From DASRJW01 sp035649435 (GTDB lineage: Bacteria > Krumholzibacteriota > Krumholzibacteriia > G020349025): a stretch of DNA of 30,162 nt. This document shows, piece after piece, positions 23,233 to 30,162 of the stretch (position 1 is its first letter; every line of letters begins with the position of its first letter). Where the stretch lies: contig DASRJO010000073.1 of NCBI GenBank assembly GCA_035649435.1, positions 1 to 30,162 on the forward strand. Direction: 5' to 3'. A program made the position numbers and the translations under genes. The notes below the pieces were generated by a model that saw nothing but the letters and a program-made list of their open reading frames with translations, made no database searches and was not told the DNA's origin.

Positions 23233-24936
23233 TCATCCGACCAACAGCTTCGTCGTCGGATAACGATACACGAGGCGTTCCATCTCTTCGCCAACGGCCA
23301 GCGCCAAGGACAGCGGCCCGACTCGCCCGGCGAACATCAACGCGATGATGAGCACCTTGCCGAAGGCGGTCAACTGCGCCGTGACACCCATGCTCAGCCC
23401 GACGGTGCCGAAAGCCGAGACGCTCTCGAACAGCAACGAGACGTAATCCACCGCTTGGCTCGCCAGGAGCCAGGTGAAGGCGACGAAGACGATGCCGAAG
23501 GACGCCATCGACACGGCCAGGGCGCGATAGAGATTCTCCTTGGAGATGCTGCGCCCGAACACCTCGATCTCCTCGCGGCCGCGAATGATCGTGCGCACGC
23601 TCAGAACCAGCAAAGCGAAGGTGGAGGTCTTGATCCCGCCGGCGGTGCCCCCCGGGCTGCCGCCGATGAACATGAGCGCGGTGAACACGAGTGCGGCGAC
23701 CGGCGTGATCCGGGTCAAGTCGATCGAATTGAAGCCCGCCGTTCGCGCCGAGACCGATTGGAAAAACGCCGCCTGCAGCTTCACTGGCACCGAGTAAGGT
23801 GCCAGGCTGTGCGCGTACTCGAAGTAGAACAGTGCGATGCCGCCGACGAGGATGAGCGCGGCGCTGGTGAGCAGCACCACGCGCGTGTGCGTGCTCAATC
23901 CCGGCCCCCGGCGCCGCAGCGAGCGGTGCGCGTACAGATCGCTCAGCACCGTGAAGCCCAATCCCCCGAGGACGATGAGCAGCGCGATGACGAGGTTCAC
24001 CACGGGGTCGGCGACGTAATCCATCAGGTTGAGCGACAGCAGCGAGAACCCGGCGTTGCAGAAAGCGGAAACCGAGTGAAAGATACTCATGTACGCCGTC
24101 TCGGCGATGGAGGCGAAATCGCCGTACCAGCGCAGGAACAGCACCAGCGCGCCCAACCCTTCGATGATCATCGTGGCTTGGAAGATGTTCTGCACCAGCA
24201 CTCCGACATCGCGCAGCCCGGTCTCGTCGAGGACCGAGGACAGGACGCGGCGCTGGCGCGCTGTGAGCCGCCGGCCCATGAGGACGAAGAGCGCCGCCGA
24301 CAACGTCATGATGCCGAGCCCGCCGACTTGGATGAGCCCGAGGATGACGAGCTCGCCGAAGAGAGAGAAATACGTCGGCGTGTCGACGACGATGAGCCCC
24401 GTGACGCAGGTGGCACTGGTCGCGGTGAAGAACGCGGTGAGAAAAGGTGCGCCGCCTCCGTCTTCGGTGGCAGCGGCGAAGGTGAGCAGAACGGTTCCCA
24501 CCCCGATGGTCACCGCGAAGGACAGCACCATCACCAGCGCCGGACGGCGCGCCAATGCGGTGAGGTAACGCCGGCCCCACGGGGTGGCAGCGAGCAGCAC
24601 GAATCCGCCCTGCGCCCGACGCAAGATGACCGCAGCCGTGCCGGCGTGCAGCGTCCAGGCCAGGAACAGCGAAAAGACCAGGAACGAGAGATCGATCCAG
24701 AACCGGCGCGCCGACTTGCCTTCCTGCCGGAACAACAGGAAGCGCACCACGATGCCGAAGGCGTAGGCGGCCACGACGCAGGCATCGGCGGCGATGTGCA
24801 GCACATCCTGCCCGCGCACCCACTGCAATTGGTAGCCATGTTGCAAGACGCCGAAGATCAGCCACAGCATGCAGGCCACGATCGTGGCCTGCCGGCCGAG
24901 CCGCTGCAACGTTTCGAGACGTTGCCGAGTACTCAT
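23233..24936 (-). CDS. ktrB: K+ transporter membrane subunit (KtrB/TrkH type) with extra N-terminal membrane domain
   Basis: This Na+- or H+-linked K+ channel-like transporter has 567 aa, versus roughly 440-485 for most KtrB/TrkH. The core starts near residue 131 (RPALVMVLSFAVTIGVG). It shows four selectivity-filter repeats (ATSATCVTGL, HSVSAFCNAGF, QSVSARTAGFNS and ESVSAFGTVGLS), each with the conserved Gly. The loop IGGSPGGTAGGIKTSTF before the last repeat is the gating loop. Residues 1-130 add about three or four TM segments (near 17-33, 48-68, 79-97 and 100-117), with a basic RRFWIDL at the start of the third. The start ATG overlaps the stop of the ABC permease (ATGA), and ktrA follows. 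Regulation through the downstream RCK protein is expected. Confidence 0.93.
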   Translation of the reverse strand: MSTRQRLETLQRLGRQATIVACMLWLIFGVLQHGYQLQWVRGQDVLHIAADACVVAAYAFGIVVRFLLFRQEGKSARRFWIDLSFLVFSLFLAWTLHAGTAAVILRRAQGGFVLLAATPWGRRYLTALARRPALVMVLSFAVTIGVGTVLLTFAAATEDGGGAPFLTAFFTATSATCVTGLIVVDTPTYFSLFGELVILGLIQVGGLGIMTLSAALFVLMGRRLTARQRRVLSSVLDETGLRDVGVLVQNIFQATMIIEGLGALVLFLRWYGDFASIAETAYMSIFHSVSAFCNAGFSLLSLNLMDYVADPVVNLVIALLIVLGGLGFTVLSDLYAHRSLRRRGPGLSTHTRVVLLTSAALILVGGIALFYFEYAHSLAPYSVPVKLQAAFFQSVSARTAGFNSIDLTRITPVAALVFTALMFIGGSPGGTAGGIKTSTFALLVLSVRTIIRGREEIEVFGRSISKENLYRALAVSMASFGIVFVAFTWLLASQAVDYVSLLFESVSAFGTVGLSMGVTAQLTAFGKVLIIALMFAGRVGPLSLALAVGEEMERLVYRYPTTKLLVG

Positions 24937-26096
24937 CCAGTTTCCCGCAGCAGTGCGGTGATCGGCCGCCGCGCGGCGGCCCATGCCGGCGGCAACCCGC
25001 CGAGCACCGCCGTGACCACGGCGAGGGCGACGCCTTGCAGCAGCACCGCCGGACTCGTGCGCAAAGTGAACGACAGCTCGCTGAAGGTGACGAAGTTCGT
25101 GGTGCCAGTGCTCATGCCGTTCAATGGCAACGCCAGCACGGCGCCACAGACTCCCGCCACCAACCCCAGCAGCGCCGCTTCGAGAACGAAGGCCCCGAGG
25201 ATGCCGCGCCGGCGAAAGCCGAGCGCGCGCAACGTACCGATCTCCTGCGCCCGCGCCGCGACGTGCGCGTACATGGTGTTGGCGGCGGCGAAGCAGGCAC
25301 CGAGCGCCATCAACACCGCGAGCCCGCTCCCGAGCGCCACGAACTGGCCAGCGGTGGCCGTCGTTTGATCGGCGTAGTACTCGATCTCCGGCTTTGCTTG
25401 CAGCCGCAGGCGCTGATCGCCCTCGACGCGCGCCACCAGCGCCTCGACCCCCTCCGGTGTGGCTGCACGCAACAGCACCGACGACACGTCCTCGCGCCGG
25501 AAGGCGTTGCCGAAGTCCTCCATCGCGCCCCAGACCTCGGAATCGAAGCTGCCGCCGGTGGTGAACACACCGACGACGTGGAACTCGAGACGACCGAATT
25601 CGACCCGTTCGCCGAGACGCAGGCGCGGAAACCGTTGCGCCAGGCGCTCGCCGACGATGACTTCGCCGCGGCCGGGCTCGAACATCTTGCCGCCGGTGAG
25701 GCGGAACTGGGGACGCAGGGCTGTCCCGGCCGGCCCGAGGCCACGCAGCGAGACGTTGCTTTCCTTGCCGTCAGCGCGCTGGAAGATCTGCAGGGTCACG
25801 AGCTCGGCGGATGCGAGAGGCTGGCCCCCAACGTCCGTCGCGATGCCCTCCAGCGCCTGCACCGCGCGTTGGCGTTCCTTGTCGAAGGCGCTCTCGGTCT
25901 CGCTGCGCGCGCCGTCGCGCAGCACGATCACATTCAATGGATTGCCGCTCGCGCGCAGCGACAACGACAAACCCGAAGCCATCGCGAGCACTCCGACGAA
26001 CACCAGCACCACCAGCGCGATCGAGGCGACGGTCATCAGCGTGTTGCCCCTGCGCACGAACAGGCTCTTGACGTTGTACTTGAGCGGCAGCTTCAT
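24933..26096 (-). CDS. ABC transporter permease, FtsX/MacB type (second permease)
   Basis: This 387-aa inner-membrane protein has the four-TM FtsX/MacB plan. TM1 is at about 21-45 (TLMTVASIALVVLVFVGVLAM). A periplasmic MacB_PCD-like domain follows (about 50-255, with FRLTGGKMFEPGRGEVIVG and GVFTTGGSFDSEVWG). Three C-terminal TMs begin near 262, with cytoplasmic AQEIGTLRALGFRRRGI between TM2 and TM3, the family's coupling helix. It pairs with the permease encoded just upstream (ATGA overlap at both ends, with that gene and with ktrB). Such pairs move lipids, lipoproteins, peptides or drugs by mechanotransmission. The substrate is unknown. Confidence 0.92.
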   Translation of the reverse strand: MKLPLKYNVKSLFVRRGNTLMTVASIALVVLVFVGVLAMASGLSLSLRASGNPLNVIVLRDGARSETESAFDKERQRAVQALEGIATDVGGQPLASAELVTLQIFQRADGKESNVSLRGLGPAGTALRPQFRLTGGKMFEPGRGEVIVGERLAQRFPRLRLGERVEFGRLEFHVVGVFTTGGSFDSEVWGAMEDFGNAFRREDVSSVLLRAATPEGVEALVARVEGDQRLRLQAKPEIEYYADQTTATAGQFVALGSGLAVLMALGACFAAANTMYAHVAARAQEIGTLRALGFRRRGILGAFVLEAALLGLVAGVCGAVLALPLNGMSTGTTNFVTFSELSFTLRTSPAVLLQGVALAVVTAVLGGLPPAWAAARRPITALLRETG

Positions 26097-27241
26097 GCGA
26101 GCCTCCGCAGGCCCTCGGCGATGCGCAAGCGCGCCGCATCGTACGCCGGGAAGCCGCCGGTGACGAGGCCGATGACCGCGCCGAGCGCCAGGACGGTGGC
26201 CCCGACCGCGGGCGTGAGTCGCACGGAGCCGAAAACCGGGAAGAAATCCTCGATGAAGCGTCCGAGCCCGCCGAGCAATCCCATCGCCAGCAACAGCGAC
26301 AGCACGGCGCCACACAGGCCGATCGCCATCGACTCGCTGACGACGAGGGTCATGAGTGCCGGGCGCCTGAACCCGAGCGTCTTCAAGATCGCGATCTCGC
26401 GCGTGCGTTCCCGCGCCGCCATCGCCAAGGTGTTCGCGACCATGAACAGGATCGAAACGATGACGGCGAGACCGATGGCGCCGAACAGCATCCGGATGTT
26501 GCCGAGCATCTCGAGGAAGGATAGCTGGAACGCTTTCTCCGTCTCGACCCGCACCGGCGCCGAGGAATTGACGAACAGCGCTTCGGCGGTCTGCACCACC
26601 GCCGGAATGCTCTGCGGCGAATCGAGCCGCAGCCAGTACGTGCCGACGGTGCCGGGATTGCCCAGCGATTCCTGCAAATACTGGCGATGGAAGAGGATCT
26701 GCTTTTCCGCCGCCGGCGCGCTCGGCTCGGTGTAGGTGCCGCGCAACACGAGCTCGAGATCCGTTGGGTAGATGGTGCCTTTGAGCACGATGCGGTCGCC
26801 GACCTTCCAACCGTGCTTCGCGGCCAGCGCCGCGCCGGCGACGCAGGCGGTGCGCTCGGCGGCGAAGGCGGCGTATTCCTGCTCCTCGAAGCGATACTCG
26901 GGCCAGACCGTGCGGAACGTCGCCGGATCGCAAGCGAACTGGGCGAAGAAATTCTGCGGCCGATCGTCCTTGTAGGTGCCGCCGAACCAATCCAATGGCG
27001 TCGAGGCCTGCACGTGCTGCAGCGGTTGCAGCTTCTGCCAGTAGGCCTCGGGCAGGTCGAAGGTGAGCGAGACCGCGTGGCGCACGACCAGGCGGTTGTC
27101 CGCCGAGCCTTCGGCGCGTTCCATCGCCGCGAGAATGGACATGAGCAGCGACAGCAGCAACAGCGCCGTGGCGACGCTGCCGATGGTCAACACCGTGCGC
27201 CGCTTGTTGCGCAGCAGATTTCTCCAGGCGAGCTTGCCCAT
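26093..27241 (-). CDS. ABC transporter permease, FtsX/MacB type (first permease)
   Basis: This 382-aa permease is paralogous to the next one. The N-terminus MGKLAWRNLLRNKRRTVLT plus TM1 (about 17-39) is diagnostic. The periplasmic domain spans about 45-245 and lacks the compact MacB_PCD wording of its partner. The coupling helix reads ARERTREIAILKTLGFRR, followed by three TMs and a closing PAYDAARLRIAEGLRRL. ATG 27241 is used because GGAGGAG lies 6 bases upstream and the conserved N-terminus begins there. A longer in-frame extension has no support. It follows the ATPase stop by 14 bases and overlaps the second permease by 4. Confidence 0.92.
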   Translation of the reverse strand: MGKLAWRNLLRNKRRTVLTIGSVATALLLLSLLMSILAAMERAEGSADNRLVVRHAVSLTFDLPEAYWQKLQPLQHVQASTPLDWFGGTYKDDRPQNFFAQFACDPATFRTVWPEYRFEEQEYAAFAAERTACVAGAALAAKHGWKVGDRIVLKGTIYPTDLELVLRGTYTEPSAPAAEKQILFHRQYLQESLGNPGTVGTYWLRLDSPQSIPAVVQTAEALFVNSSAPVRVETEKAFQLSFLEMLGNIRMLFGAIGLAVIVSILFMVANTLAMAARERTREIAILKTLGFRRPALMTLVVSESMAIGLCGAVLSLLLAMGLLGGLGRFIEDFFPVFGSVRLTPAVGATVLALGAVIGLVTGGFPAYDAARLRIAEGLRRLA

Positions 27242-27255
27242 GCCTCGCTCCTCCG

Positions 27256-27987
27256 TTACGACAGCGCCTGGTGCGTCTCCCACGGCGTCAACGCACCCTT
27301 GTCGAGATGGTAGCGCCGGGTGGCGCGCGCCGCGGCGCGCATGTCGTGCGTCACCATGACGATGGTCTTGTGGTACGACGCGTTCAGCAAGGCCAGCAGG
27401 TCGAGCACCTCGGTGGCGCTCGTTGCGTCCAGGTCACCGGTGGGCTCGTCCGCCAGCAACAAGGTCGGATCGGTCACCAGCGCTCGCGCCACCGCCACGC
27501 GCTGCTCCTGGCCGCCCGACAACTGACGCGGGTAATGGTCCATGCGATCGGACAGCCCCACGAGCGCCAGCACGTTCTCGACCTTCTCGCGCCGTTGCTG
27601 TTTGCTCAGACGAAACAGCTTGAGTGGCAGCTCGACGTTCTCGAACGCGGTGAACACGGGGATGAGGTTGTAGAACTGAAAGATGAAGCCGACATGGCGC
27701 TGCCGCCATGGAGCCAGCTCGCTCTCGCCGAAACGCGCGATGTCCTCGCCTTGCACCAGGATCCGTCCGGCGCTCGGCCGGTCGATCCCCGCCAGCAGGT
27801 TGAGCAAGGTGCTCTTCCCCGATCCGGAGGGACCCATGAGCGCGACGAACTCACCCTCTTGGATCCGCATCTCGAGGCCTGCGAGCACCGGAATCTCGAA
27901 GCGGTCGCGCCGGTAACTCTTTCCCAGTGATTCGATCACGACCAGATCGCTCGCTGGACCTTTCGCCGCTGCAGGGATTGCACTCAT
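27256..27987 (-). CDS. ABC transporter ATPase, LolD/MacB type
   Basis: This 243-aa cytoplasmic ATPase drives the two FtsX-like permeases. It has Walker A GPSGSGKST (52-60), Q-loop FIFQFYNLIPVFTAFENV (the sequence style of LolD/MacB), signature LSGGQEQRVAVARAL, Walker B LLLADEPTGDLD and the THD switch. Its ATG overlaps the adaptor stop (ATGA), and the first permease starts 14 bases after its own stop. Confidence 0.95.
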   Translation of the reverse strand: MSAIPAAAKGPASDLVVIESLGKSYRRDRFEIPVLAGLEMRIQEGEFVALMGPSGSGKSTLLNLLAGIDRPSAGRILVQGEDIARFGESELAPWRQRHVGFIFQFYNLIPVFTAFENVELPLKLFRLSKQQRREKVENVLALVGLSDRMDHYPRQLSGGQEQRVAVARALVTDPTLLLADEPTGDLDATSATEVLDLLALLNASYHKTIVMVTHDMRAAARATRRYHLDKGALTPWETHQALS

Positions 27988-29201
27988 GTGTCCTCCTCTC
28001 GTCCTTCGCGCACGCGGACGCGCTTGCCATCGGCGAGCTTGTCGAGACCGCTCGTGGCCACCGTCTCGCCGCCGTGCAAACCCGATCGCACCACCCACGC
28101 CGCATCGCGGGCGTCACCGAGGACGACCGCCGTCTTGCGCGCCATCCCGGACTGCAACACGAACACGTGCGCCGCATCGCCGTCGCGTACCACCGCTGCG
28201 TTCGGCACCAGCACGGTGGGTGCGTTGCCGCCGGCTCTAGTCTCCGCTTCGACGAACGTGACCTTGCAGCCCATGTCCGGCACCAGGCGCCAGTCGCGGT
28301 CGTCGATGCTCACCTTGACCTCGACCACCGCTTTCTGGCGATCGCCGGTGGGAACGATCTGCCGCAGCCGCCCGCGGTAGGTGCGATCGGGGACCGCGTC
28401 GACCTGCACCTCCGCCGGCTGCCCGACATGCAGGCGCGCGATGTAGCTCTCGTTGATGTCGGCCTCGACCTCGAGCGATGTGAGATCGGCGATGCGCACG
28501 AGGGCGCCCGTGCTCTGTTGGGTGGTGAAACCGCCCGGCGCCACCATTTCCCCCAGCTCGACGTTCTTCTCGATGACGACGCCGTCCAGCGGCGCGCGGA
28601 TGGTGGCGTAGTCCAGCTGCGCCCGCGCCGCCTTGAGCTCCGCTTCCGCCGTCAGCACTTGCGCCTCGGCCAGCTCGAGCCGCGTGCTCGCCGCATCGCG
28701 CGCCTCTTCGGCCACGACTTCCTTCTCGAACAGACGCTGCTGCCGGTTCTTCTCCCGGAGTGCATCCGCGAGGTTCGCTTTCTTCTCGGCCAGGCGAGCC
28801 TCCGCTTGCTGGGTCGCCGCGTCCAGATCGCGACTGTCGAGGCGCACGATGATGTCGCCGGCGCGCACGGTGTCACCCTCGTCGACGCGCAGCTCCACGA
28901 TGCGGCCGACGATCTTGGCGCCTACATTGGCCTTGCGCCGTGCATAGGTGTAGCCGGTGGCGGTGAGAATGGTGCTGGCCTGCGTCATCGTCACCGACTG
29001 CACGCGCGCCGTGTCGACTTCCGGCGCCCGCATTCGCCACCCGGCGATGCCAGCGCCCACGAGCCCGAGGGCTGTGACGACGACCCACCGCCAACGGTGG
29101 CGCCGCGGCCGCGCCGGCGTCGTCGTATCCATCCTGAGCGACGCCAGCCGGCGTTGCATGACCTCGTCCGGCCCGGCGGCGTTGGGCTCACTCGACGACA
29201 T
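27984..29201 (-). CDS. Periplasmic adaptor (membrane fusion protein), MacA/HlyD-type
   Basis: This 405-aa protein bridges the ABC pump to an outer-membrane exit. It has an unusually long cytoplasmic head (residues 1-37, DEVMQRRLASLRMD), one TM anchor (about 38-56), and a first half lipoyl/barrel domain (GAKIVGRIVELRVDEGDTVRAGDIIVRLD). An alpha-helical hairpin spans about 128-205 (EARLAEKKANL, then RLELAEAQVLTAEAELKAARAQL). The second half lipoyl segment is TIRAPLDGVVIEKNVELGEMV, followed by beta-barrel and membrane-proximal domains. ATG 29201 is favoured, with GGGAGG 11 bases upstream. It is the first gene of the probable seven-gene operon running to the HAMP-PAS sensor. No outer-membrane TolC-like partner is in the window. 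Confidence 0.92.
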   Translation of the reverse strand: MSSSEPNAAGPDEVMQRRLASLRMDTTTPARPRRHRWRWVVVTALGLVGAGIAGWRMRAPEVDTARVQSVTMTQASTILTATGYTYARRKANVGAKIVGRIVELRVDEGDTVRAGDIIVRLDSRDLDAATQQAEARLAEKKANLADALREKNRQQRLFEKEVVAEEARDAASTRLELAEAQVLTAEAELKAARAQLDYATIRAPLDGVVIEKNVELGEMVAPGGFTTQQSTGALVRIADLTSLEVEADINESYIARLHVGQPAEVQVDAVPDRTYRGRLRQIVPTGDRQKAVVEVKVSIDDRDWRLVPDMGCKVTFVEAETRAGGNAPTVLVPNAAVVRDGDAAHVFVLQSGMARKTAVVLGDARDAAWVVRSGLHGGETVATSGLDKLADGKRVRVREGREEDT

Positions 29202-29306
29202 GCGGCGCCAAACCTCCCGCACGCAGGAATGCATCCGGCTCTGCGTTCGCCGCGCGCATGGTAGCAAAAGGCGAGCGTGGTCCCGCCCGCCGCCCCGGCA
29301 TGCGCG

Positions 29307-30162
29307 TCAAGGCGGCGCGTCCCGTTCGGCCTCGCCGCGCGAAACCACCACCGCCGCCGCCAGATCACCGGTGACATTGAGCGTGGTGCGGCACATGTCG
29401 AGGAACCGATCGACACCGAGAATGAGTCCGATACCCTCGGCCGGCACGTGCACCATGCCGAGGATCATCGCCACCACCGGGATCGATCCCGCGGGCACAC
29501 CCGCGGTGCCGATGCCACCGAGAATGCAGATGCACAGAACCAGCACCTGCTGGCCGAGATCGAGCGGCACGCCGTAGAACTGCGCCAAGAACAACACCGT
29601 CACGCCTTCGAACAGCGCGGTGCCATTCTGGTTGGCGGTGGCACCGACGGTGAGAACAAAACGGCTCACGTGTCGCGGCAGGTGCAGCTTCTCGTCTGCC
29701 ACCTGCAGCGCGGTCGGCAAGGTGGCGTTGCTCGATGCGGTCGAGAACGCCGTCACCATCGCCGCCTGAACGCCGCGGAAGAATTGCCACGGGCTCATGC
29801 CGCCGAGGAAGCGCACGGCCAGGGAATAGAACACGAACTGATGCAGGAGCAGCGCCAGCACGACGACGAACACGTAGCGCGCCAGCTGCACCAGGAACTC
29901 GACGCCGAGCTGCGCCGTCACTGAAAACAGCAGCGCCGCGACGCCATAGGGCGCACAGGAGATGACGATGCCGATGAGGCGCATGGTCACGTCGTAGAGC
30001 CCTTCGAGCATCTCCTGCAGGCGCTGGGTGGCGGCAGTGCGCGTGAGCGCCAGGCCGATGCCGAACAACAGCGAAAAGAACATCAGACCCAGCATGTCGC
30101 CGTTCGCTGCCGCTTTCACCGGATTGTCGGGCACGATCTGCACCAGGAGCTGCATGCCGCTC
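29307..30162 (-). CDS. Dicarboxylate/amino acid:cation symporter (DAACS family), C-terminal part
   Basis: This Na+- or H+-coupled inner-membrane symporter has its N-terminus outside the window. About 285 residues remain, covering the transport half. Hairpin HP1 shows the Ser-rich TAFSTASSNATLPTAL. The TM7 signature is GATANQNGTAL, a variant of the usual NMDGT, and HP2 is GGIGTAGVPAGSIPVV. TM8 has DRFLDMCRTTLNVTGD, which holds the substrate-binding Asp, Arg and Asn positions of the glutamate transporter family. A four-carbon dicarboxylate or acidic/neutral amino acid is likely. It lies 105 bases upstream of the adaptor gene on the same strand with no overlap, so a shared message is possible but not evident. 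Confidence 0.93.
   Translation of the reverse strand, partial: SGMQLLVQIVPDNPVKAAANGDMLGLMFFSLLFGIGLALTRTAATQRLQEMLEGLYDVTMRLIGIVISCAPYGVAALLFSVTAQLGVEFLVQLARYVFVVVLALLLHQFVFYSLAVRFLGGMSPWQFFRGVQAAMVTAFSTASSNATLPTALQVADEKLHLPRHVSRFVLTVGATANQNGTALFEGVTVLFLAQFYGVPLDLGQQVLVLCICILGGIGTAGVPAGSIPVVAMILGMVHVPAEGIGLILGVDRFLDMCRTTLNVTGDLAAAVVVSRGEAERDAPP

Noticed and set aside
24520..24936. A complete voltage-sensor domain on the K+ channel subunit
   Set aside because: The fourth segment lacks the Arg-every-third-residue pattern, so only a loose resemblance is claimed.
19754..25368. Very long antisense open frames opposite the dipeptidase, sensor, ktrA and ktrB genes
   Set aside because: Low-complexity His/Arg/Gln-rich translations without motifs. 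The sense-strand genes carry clear family signatures.

Overview
This is a GC-rich stretch of bacterial chromosome with densely packed genes. No rRNA, tRNA, CRISPR array, insertion sequence or phage gene is visible. The cell wall is clearly diderm: there is a TonB-dependent receptor, several lipoproteins, periplasmic L,D-transpeptidases and a MacA/MacB-like efflux system. A five-repeat exported protein ending in a FlgD-like Ig domain (PNPFNP motif), together with the receptor's carboxypeptidase-regulatory/plug architecture, suggests an FCB-type lineage such as Candidatus Eisenbacteria or Krumholzibacteriota. That placement is inferred from protein style only.

Layout. 1-5.4 kb (minus): N-terminus of a TonB-dependent receptor behind a near-consensus sigma70 promoter, preceded by a peptide-type ABC importer operon (binding lipoprotein, two permeases, one ATPase). 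5.5-7.8 kb: a LipM-like octanoyltransferase (plus) converging on gcvT-gcvH (minus), a lipoylation/glycine-cleavage cluster. 7.8-8.3 kb: gene-free, with a large inverted repeat. 8.3-10.2 kb: an ATP-grasp enzyme translationally coupled to an NfuA-like Fe-S carrier. 10.2-13.6 kb (minus): an exported HELGH metallopeptidase overlapping an EgtB-like sulfoxide synthase. 13.9-15.8 kb: the repeat/FlgD-Ig exported protein, followed by a clear terminator.

15.8-21.0 kb (plus) is the most unusual part. A strong promoter and structured leader precede a helical DUF4398-like lipoprotein ending in Lys-Lys. Then come an L,D-transpeptidase with a 39-bp tandem-repeat N-terminus and a stalk colinear with that lipoprotein, a second L,D-transpeptidase, a lipoprotein resembling an L,D-transpeptidase without its catalytic residues, and an exported M19 dipeptidase. 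I read this as a candidate envelope-tethering system analogous to Braun lipoprotein and its L,D-transpeptidases.

21.2-29.2 kb (minus) is one probable seven-gene operon: periplasmic adaptor, ABC ATPase, two FtsX/MacB-type permeases, a Ktr/Trk K+ channel subunit with an extra N-terminal membrane domain, its RCK gating subunit, and a HAMP-PAS membrane sensor lacking a kinase domain. The window ends inside a Na+/dicarboxylate-type symporter (minus).
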